Shown in pieces: positions 59,028-64,000 of a stretch of 64,000 bases of DNA. The stretch lies in assembly GCA_040398845.1 (NCBI GenBank), contig JBBATH010000015.1:39769-103768 (forward strand), in the 5' to 3' direction. Position 1 is the first letter of the stretch, and each line of letters begins with the position of its first letter. This stretch comes from WLND01 sp040398845. GTDB taxonomy: Bacteria; Actinomycetota; Actinomycetes; S36-B12. Both the position numbers and the translations under genes were made by a program. The notes under the pieces were generated by a model. The model had not been told where the DNA came from. It saw nothing but the letters and a program-made list of their open reading frames with translations, and did no database searches.

Positions 59028-60920
59028 TTATTGAGTGATAGCTACAGATTCGCGGTAGGCGAGTAGGGCCCGGTCGAATTGGGCGGCGAGGGAACTCAAA
59101 TTCGCGGTTGAAGCCACGTCGAGTCGCTCGCCGCCGGATGGACCCTTGGACCGCGGGCCAAGGCTGATGAGGGCATAGGTCGCGGCCGTGAGTGCGGCCA
59201 TCTCACGGACCCCTGCTGCGAACACCATGGCGAGTTCGACGGGCCGTCCGCGGTCGCCGGGCTCGAGCAGTACCCCGGTGACCGTTTGGTCCAATCGGAT
59301 AAGGGCGTTGCGGGCTTCGGCGACGTCCGCATCGAGGGCATCGGTCGTAACACGGGCTGGGTCCTGGGATCGCTGCAGGACGTCGCCTCGCCAACGCTTG
59401 AGCACCGTGACCACAGCTTCAACCTGCCCGGGGGCCACCGGGCGCGACCAGCTGGGTATGGCGAGCACGACGGCCAACGAAATCATGGCTCCGACAAACG
59501 TCGACACAACTCGGGCGGCGAACAGGTCGTCCACCGGATTCGTTGCGTAACCGAGGAGCAGAATCATGCCGGCAAGGCCGAAGCTTGCGATGGCGTAATT
59601 GCCAAAGAACCACCGGATTGTCACGGCTGCCAGTCCGATGAGGATAACGAGCATCGCCCATGGGGACGTGCTGAGAATGAGGAGCAGTGCTGGCACGGCG
59701 GCGACAGCGACGAGGTTGCCAGCCAGTCGATTGACGCCCCGCACGACAGTGAATGACCAGTCTGGGCGTAGGACGAACACCACGGTGAGCGGCAGCCAGA
59801 ACGAATGGCCGAGTGGCACAATCACCGTAATTGCTTCAGCAAGGCCAACTCCGATCGCCATCCGAAGGCCGTGCCTCGAAGCGTCACTACCGGGTGTGAC
59901 GGCGGCGAGGAAGCGGGTTGCGGCCGGGCTCGGGGTTACTTCTCGGCACGCGGGGCCGGTCAGCGGAACTTCGTCGTACGGTGGACCACCGTCATCAAGG
60001 GCAGTGATCGAGCGATCGATTCCTTCAAGGGATCTGACGAGGCCCTCGGACGCGGCACTCGATGCCTCAAGTGAGCAGGGTGCGATGCGGCGGCGCGACG
60101 GCCAGCCGTCGAGCCTGTGCGCCTGCTGTTCAAGGCGGATACCCGCCGCCATGCGGTCGTATTCGTCGGGCTGATCAAGGGTGATCCAGGCGATGAGGGC
60201 ACGGGTTGCCACGATGGATGAAGAGAATGCTGACCTGAAGCGGTGATCCTCCTCCTCGGGGAAACCGGCAATGTGCAGAACTTCCGCAACGACATCGCTT
60301 TGAGTGTGGGCACGGACAAGTGACGAGACGTCGATGGTCGCGAAGCGCAGCATCCGAGCATCCGCCCGCAACTTGTTTGCGAGCGCTCTTCGTGCGAACC
60401 ATCGCCGCTCGGGCGCCCAGGTGATGAGCCAGAGCACGGACTGCACGGCGACGCCGAGTGCGAACCAGCCGACCACATTGGGGATTTCGGCAAGAGGGCG
60501 CGACGTGCCGGCAAAGATGACTGCCAGCGCAAGACTGCTGACTCCGATCGTCATCGCATTCGCACTGGTTCCTGCCGTCGAGCCGAAGACATAGGCGAGG
60601 GCGGCAATGCCGAGTACCGCCCACCAACTGCCACCAAGGATCATCGCGACAGCGATGGTGGCGATGCAGACCGCGCCGAGGGTAAGGAGTAGTCGCGCCA
60701 ACCTGCGGAAGGGCAACGCCGCCTCGACGAGCCCAACCTGCAATGCGCCGAAACAAGCAGCGATCGTGACGGAGAGTTCGCCGATCGTCACACCCAGAGC
60801 GAAAAAGGCGACAACAACGAGCACCCTTCGAGCGACGGACGGCCACGTTGCCGGTGGCAGGGGCGCGATGGCGACAACGCGCCTGAGCACTTCGCGCATC
60901 AGCCATGTTCGCTCGGTCAT
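59028..60920 (-). CDS. FUSC-family membrane protein (aromatic-acid-exporter-like)
   Basis: A 630-residue protein with two halves of six or so membrane helices each (about 25-165 and 355-470) separated by a soluble helical region, the FUSC/YccS layout. Typical motifs are RLAGNLVAVAAVPALL and the segment with AYVFGSTAGTSANAMTIG. Family members are proposed to export aromatic acids such as p-hydroxybenzoate. The ATG at 60920 is followed by MTERTWLMREVLRR, and a TGACCTAGG-like block lies upstream. It is divergent from the YHYH protein. Confidence 0.8.
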   Translation of the reverse strand: MTERTWLMREVLRRVVAIAPLPPATWPSVARRVLVVVAFFALGVTIGELSVTIAACFGALQVGLVEAALPFRRLARLLLTLGAVCIATIAVAMILGGSWWAVLGIAALAYVFGSTAGTSANAMTIGVSSLALAVIFAGTSRPLAEIPNVVGWFALGVAVQSVLWLITWAPERRWFARRALANKLRADARMLRFATIDVSSLVRAHTQSDVVAEVLHIAGFPEEEDHRFRSAFSSSIVATRALIAWITLDQPDEYDRMAAGIRLEQQAHRLDGWPSRRRIAPCSLEASSAASEGLVRSLEGIDRSITALDDGGPPYDEVPLTGPACREVTPSPAATRFLAAVTPGSDASRHGLRMAIGVGLAEAITVIVPLGHSFWLPLTVVFVLRPDWSFTVVRGVNRLAGNLVAVAAVPALLLILSTSPWAMLVILIGLAAVTIRWFFGNYAIASFGLAGMILLLGYATNPVDDLFAARVVSTFVGAMISLAVVLAIPSWSRPVAPGQVEAVVTVLKRWRGDVLQRSQDPARVTTDALDADVAEARNALIRLDQTVTGVLLEPGDRGRPVELAMVFAAGVREMAALTAATYALISLGPRSKGPSGGERLDVASTANLSSLAAQFDRALLAYRESVAITQ

Positions 60921-61043
60921 GAGGACACTCTCTCGCGACGTGGCCTCGCGTCAGCGAGCAGGATCAGGTGTAGTGGCGGCGAACTTGCACGGATCGACGG
61001 AGTGACCTAGGTTCCGACTCGCCATGATTCGAAAGAGGAGCAA

Positions 61044-62156
61044 ATGAAATCACGTATCGGTCGGAATCTTCGTCTCCCCATCGTGGCAGGCACCGCGATG
61101 TTTATGGTCGCTGCGCTCACTTTGGGTGTTCAGTCGACGAGTCAGGGTGCCCCCGCAGCGCCGACCCCCGGCAAGGCCTGCAAGACGAAGGGTCAGCGCC
61201 TCCCTGGTGGCTTCGTCTGTGTGAAGAAGAATGGCAAACTTGTCTGGGCCGTCACGACAGCGACCGCGACTCCCACCCCCTCACCCACGACCACCACTGC
61301 GACCGGGGCCAGCACCGGTTCACCGGGTTTCACCACCGCACTCGGGTTCGCGCCCTGGTCCCCGACTTCAAGCAATGCCCTGTTCTCGAGCGGATCGCAG
61401 CCGGTGGGCTCGCAGATCTCGACATCTCGGGCCGCGGTCGGGTCGATATTTCTTTGTCGGTTGATGAGCGGCCAGGGCGGGGCGCAAGTTGCCGGACCAT
61501 GGATCCGAGGATCACAGTGGTACCCAGGTGAGAAGGTCAAGGTCGACGGCGCCAGCAATTTGAAGGGATCGGTGTCGGGTTCGCTCAGCGCGGGGCGTCG
61601 AGTGATCAGCGGCAACGGACTGCCAGCCACCAGCCTCGCGGGGACCTTCCCAGTGAGCTCCACGTCGACGGCCTACCAGTACGACCGAAACCCCAACACG
61701 ATTCAAGGCTATTCGCTCAACGTCTCGGTCCCAGCGGCACCGCAGGTTGCCGGATCGCCGTCATGCCTTGACGGCGGTGCCATCGGCTACTCGACGAATG
61801 GCGTGGCGATCTACAACGCTCTTGATGGTGGCAACCGGGATGCGGCGGCCTACGAGACACTCGACAAGTGCTGGGGTCACCCTGAGCGTTCAGGGCAGTA
61901 CCACTTCCACACGATGTCGACCTGCGTTGGCGGTGGGTCTGCCACCGAGAACAGCCCGGTCTGGGGCTTCATGCTCGACGGCTTCCCGATCACCGGTCCG
62001 TGGGAGAACGGCGTCAAGCTGACAACCGCTGATTTGGATATATGCCACGGCAAGACCTCGAAGATCACCCTCGACGGTGTTTCGGTGGTCACGTATCACT
62101 ACGTCGCCACGGAGGACTACCCCTACACGGCTGGCTGCTATCGCGGGAGCCGTTGA
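61044..62156 (+). CDS. Secreted YHYH-domain protein
   Basis: A 370-residue secreted protein. The signal peptide is about residues 12-36, with AGTAMFMVAALTLGVQS. A Thr/Pro linker (about 75-95) follows, then a YHYH domain (about 130-365) with GYSTNGVAIYNALD, QYHFHTMSTC, FPITGPW and the terminal TYHYVATEDYPYTAGCYRG. The histidines may bind a metal. The domain occurs in secreted proteins of bacteria and in marine eukaryotes; its role is unknown. GAGGAG lies just before the ATG at 61044. Confidence 0.85.
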   Translation: MKSRIGRNLRLPIVAGTAMFMVAALTLGVQSTSQGAPAAPTPGKACKTKGQRLPGGFVCVKKNGKLVWAVTTATATPTPSPTTTTATGASTGSPGFTTALGFAPWSPTSSNALFSSGSQPVGSQISTSRAAVGSIFLCRLMSGQGGAQVAGPWIRGSQWYPGEKVKVDGASNLKGSVSGSLSAGRRVISGNGLPATSLAGTFPVSSTSTAYQYDRNPNTIQGYSLNVSVPAAPQVAGSPSCLDGGAIGYSTNGVAIYNALDGGNRDAAAYETLDKCWGHPERSGQYHFHTMSTCVGGGSATENSPVWGFMLDGFPITGPWENGVKLTTADLDICHGKTSKITLDGVSVVTYHYVATEDYPYTAGCYRGSR

Positions 62157-62191
62157 GGGACGTCGCTAACCGCCACGGTTATCAACTTCAG

Positions 62192-62207
62192 GCCGCCATC
62201 AGGCGGC
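62192..62207. terminator. Hairpin between convergent genes
   Basis: GCCGCC-ATCA-GGCGGC, a perfect 6-bp stem over the HNH gene stop codon and 36 bases after the YHYH stop. It has no T-run; it may serve both strands. Confidence 0.4.
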
Positions 62208-63608
62208 GGTGCCGATGGGTGGTGGGTGGTGGTGGTATTGCCTGCCTTGGGGTGAGGTCCAGCTGCAGCTGCCGTCGGGTTTGCTGTTGGTGATGCGCCA
62301 TCCGGCGTGTGTTTTGAGTTGGTGGTGTCTGGTGCATAGGGCGCCGAGGTTCGTGGGGTTCGTTTCGCCGCCGCTGTTCCAGGGTTGGGCGTGGTCGATT
62401 TGGCAGAGGTCGGCGCGTCGTCTGCAGCCGGGGAATCGGCAGGTGGTGTCTCGTGCGGTGATGTAGTCGCGCAAGGGTTGGGGGATGGCGTAGGTGCGGT
62501 GGCCGTAGTCGAGGAGGTGGCCGGTGATGGGGTCGGTCACCAGGCGGCGCATCGTCACCGCGCAGTCGGGGTTGTCGAGGAGGTCGCGGAGTACGGTCGC
62601 GCAGACTGGTCCATCGCCGGTGAGGTCGACCTGTCCGGCGGCGATGCCATCGGCGGTCGCGTCGCGAAGGCTCAGCAGGGTCGCGAGGTCGATGGTGAGG
62701 TTCACATGCGCCTTCACCGGCGCGCGGTCGCCGCCGAGAATGAGGGCGGCGAGCGCTTGAGCGCGATGCTCACCCAAACACAGTGCGGGCAGGGTCGGCC
62801 CAGCGCTGTCCCCGGCGGCGCTTTCGGCGGCGGCGTGTTGGCGGGCGTGGGCGCAGGCGTTGATTTGGGTCATGACGGCGAGGGCATCTTCGGTGGCTAT
62901 CGTGGCGATGAGCAGGCTCAAGCCATCGACGTCGGGGCTGACCCATACGTCGCAAGACCCCTTCGCCCGTTCGCGACGCCGGGCCTGGCCCTCGCTGTCG
63001 ATCGCCAGGATCGCGGCCTTCGCTGCGCGGCGGGTGTCAGCGACCGTCCCCTTGATCGCCCGGGTCAGGACCCGTTGCTGGAACTGCTCGCATGCGACCG
63101 TGAACTCCGCACGTTCAGTGTCGTCGCGCATCGTGGATCCTGGGAGCCGGCCCACTGCCTCGACCATGACTGCGACGTGCCGGCGGGTGATCTGCCCCAA
63201 CTCCCACGACCGCCACGTCGGTGCGAGGGGCCCCGTCAAGAGACGTGCCATATCGATCTCGTTTTGCATCGCCGACGCTGACACCCGCAGTGCGCAGGAC
63301 AGCTCCTCGCGGATCACGTCACAGATCTTGATCAAGGACGCCTCATCGTGCAGCGGAATCACGACCCGGTATTCATCGATGCGGGGCTTGATTGCCGCGG
63401 CGGCCACCATCGCTGGTACCTGCTGGGCCTCCCACCAACTGCGGCACCGCTCATGGATCTGCAGATACGACACCGCATCGTCAGGCGACAATCCTTCAAC
63501 ATCGACCGACTGCAACAACGACATCACGAACAAACCCGGCTCCAGGCACGACAACTCCGCAAGCAACGCACCTGCAGAGCAGGTAAGCGGATCAACCGTC
63601 GTGAACAT
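62199..63608 (-). CDS. DUF222/HNH endonuclease (13E12-repeat type)
   Basis: A 469-residue protein of the group multiplied in many actinobacterial genomes. The N-terminal two-thirds is DUF222 (ECLEPGLFVMSLLQ-like start, then helical RRHVAVMVEAVGRLP). The C-terminus has an HNH nuclease core: CRFPGCRRRADLCQIDH, PWNSGGETNPTNLGALCTRHH, with Cys pairs for zinc (each quoted in part). The role is unknown; mobility is suspected because copies are often scattered or next to insertion sites. The start at 63608 overlaps the upstream lipoprotein fragment by 17 bases. Confidence 0.9.
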   Translation of the reverse strand: MFTTVDPLTCSAGALLAELSCLEPGLFVMSLLQSVDVEGLSPDDAVSYLQIHERCRSWWEAQQVPAMVAAAAIKPRIDEYRVVIPLHDEASLIKICDVIREELSCALRVSASAMQNEIDMARLLTGPLAPTWRSWELGQITRRHVAVMVEAVGRLPGSTMRDDTERAEFTVACEQFQQRVLTRAIKGTVADTRRAAKAAILAIDSEGQARRRERAKGSCDVWVSPDVDGLSLLIATIATEDALAVMTQINACAHARQHAAAESAAGDSAGPTLPALCLGEHRAQALAALILGGDRAPVKAHVNLTIDLATLLSLRDATADGIAAGQVDLTGDGPVCATVLRDLLDNPDCAVTMRRLVTDPITGHLLDYGHRTYAIPQPLRDYITARDTTCRFPGCRRRADLCQIDHAQPWNSGGETNPTNLGALCTRHHQLKTHAGWRITNSKPDGSCSWTSPQGRQYHHHPPPIGTAA

Positions 63609-63870
63609 GACCCCAACCTAACCCCAGGGTCTGACAATCAACCCCCACGAAAACTGCTGCCTCCATCCCGCTGGCCATCCGAACCATGCCTCCACCTCGA
63701 CATGGGATCGGTGCACACGGTGAAGGTGTAGCTGCCGACGACGACGCGGCCGACGACGTCGCGTCATCCTGCATCGCCCCCGACGAACTGGAGCTCGTCG
63801 CCGAACACCCTGCCACGCCTACCGCTACAAGCGCCAACCCGACCACGAGAGTCTTCAATCGACCATTCAC
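63592..63870 (-). pseudogene. Possible truncated lipoprotein gene
   Basis: The first 50 residues are a normal lipoprotein start: MNGRLKTLVVGLALVAVG with lipobox VAGC, then a Ser/Ala linker. After about residue 50 the sequence (PCAPIPCRGGGMVRM) looks non-native. The next frame reads VVGSYTFTVCTDPM, which looks more protein-like, so a frameshift near 63725 is likely. The frame runs into the HNH gene. It is either a broken lipoprotein or a small one I have misjudged. Confidence 0.4.
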
Positions 63871-64000
63871 TGTCTACCCCAATTGGGTGGTAATCGGAAT
63901 GCGATTCACCCCGAGGCCGTACGCTTCTGGCAATGTACGCTCGAACGGCTCCGCGAAACACGAACGGTTTAACCGCTCACTCCTGTCCGGAAACGGCCGT

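Overview
The window reads as a chromosomal segment of a high-GC actinobacterium. It carries the actinobacterial cysteine set (Mec, CysO, CysM) followed by murI-rph-rdgB, a DUF4193 protein, DUF3618, the actinobacterial GroES-like protein, DUF1416 and a DUF222/HNH (13E12-type) protein. The left edge cuts through a xanthorhodopsin/actinorhodopsin-type gene, which suggests a sunlit aquatic habitat. Several starts have a TANNNT box only 6-9 nt upstream, as expected of leaderless actinobacterial transcripts.

Layout. 1-5.0 kb: rhodopsin fragment, the Mec/CysO/CysM sulfur-carrier cysteine pathway, murI, rph, rdgB and a small monooxygenase-like gene, then DUF4193. 5.6-10.3 kb: a probable small island bounded by a decayed copy of the 3' end of tRNA-Leu and the intact tRNA-Leu(TAG); it holds a short lipoprotein and a delta-60 beta-propeller surface protein. 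10.35-13.5 kb: peroxiredoxin and a metal ABC transporter operon with a promoter/operator. 13.6-17.3 kb: DUF3618, GroES-like protein, then a SAM-I riboswitch controlling a threonine-synthase-like enzyme and a second CysO-like sulfur carrier, followed by a rhodanese and DUF1416. This is best read as sulfur-carrier-dependent methionine synthesis. 17.3-25.4 kb: a surface/membrane protein, three lipoprotein genes (one split by an in-frame amber codon), an internally deleted integrase fossil next to tRNA-Lys, and an SGNH hydrolase.

25.6-33.5 kb: a tandem TetR regulator and two divergent catabolic transcription units (CoA-transferase, cupin and ThDP enzyme; PPOX, flavin hydroxylase and GntR) around a promoter that overlaps a perfect inverted repeat. 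33.5-48 kb: mixed metabolism (FAD/GcvT demethylating dehydrogenase, class I aldolase, MBL hydrolase, lipase-like hydrolase), an RHH-acetolactate decarboxylase fusion, RecQ, a second tandem TetR, and two ruined toxin-antitoxin loci (VapBC, HipBA). 48-64 kb: a 1286-residue IPT/TIG surface protein with an OmpA-like end, a 1318-residue DUF4082/fibronectin protein whose C-terminal polytopic module is shared with the protein at 17.3-19.7 kb, an acyl-CoA synthetase, a FUSC-type membrane protein, a YHYH-domain secreted protein and an HNH endonuclease.

How the parts fit. Mec is well placed to serve both sulfur carriers: CysO already ends in Gly-Gly, while the second carrier ends in Gly-Gly-Ala and would need trimming. 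The rhodanese nearby is a plausible sulfur supplier. The most novel-looking material is the family of surface proteins: three share a beta-sandwich module, and two share an unrecognised multi-spanning C-terminal membrane module.
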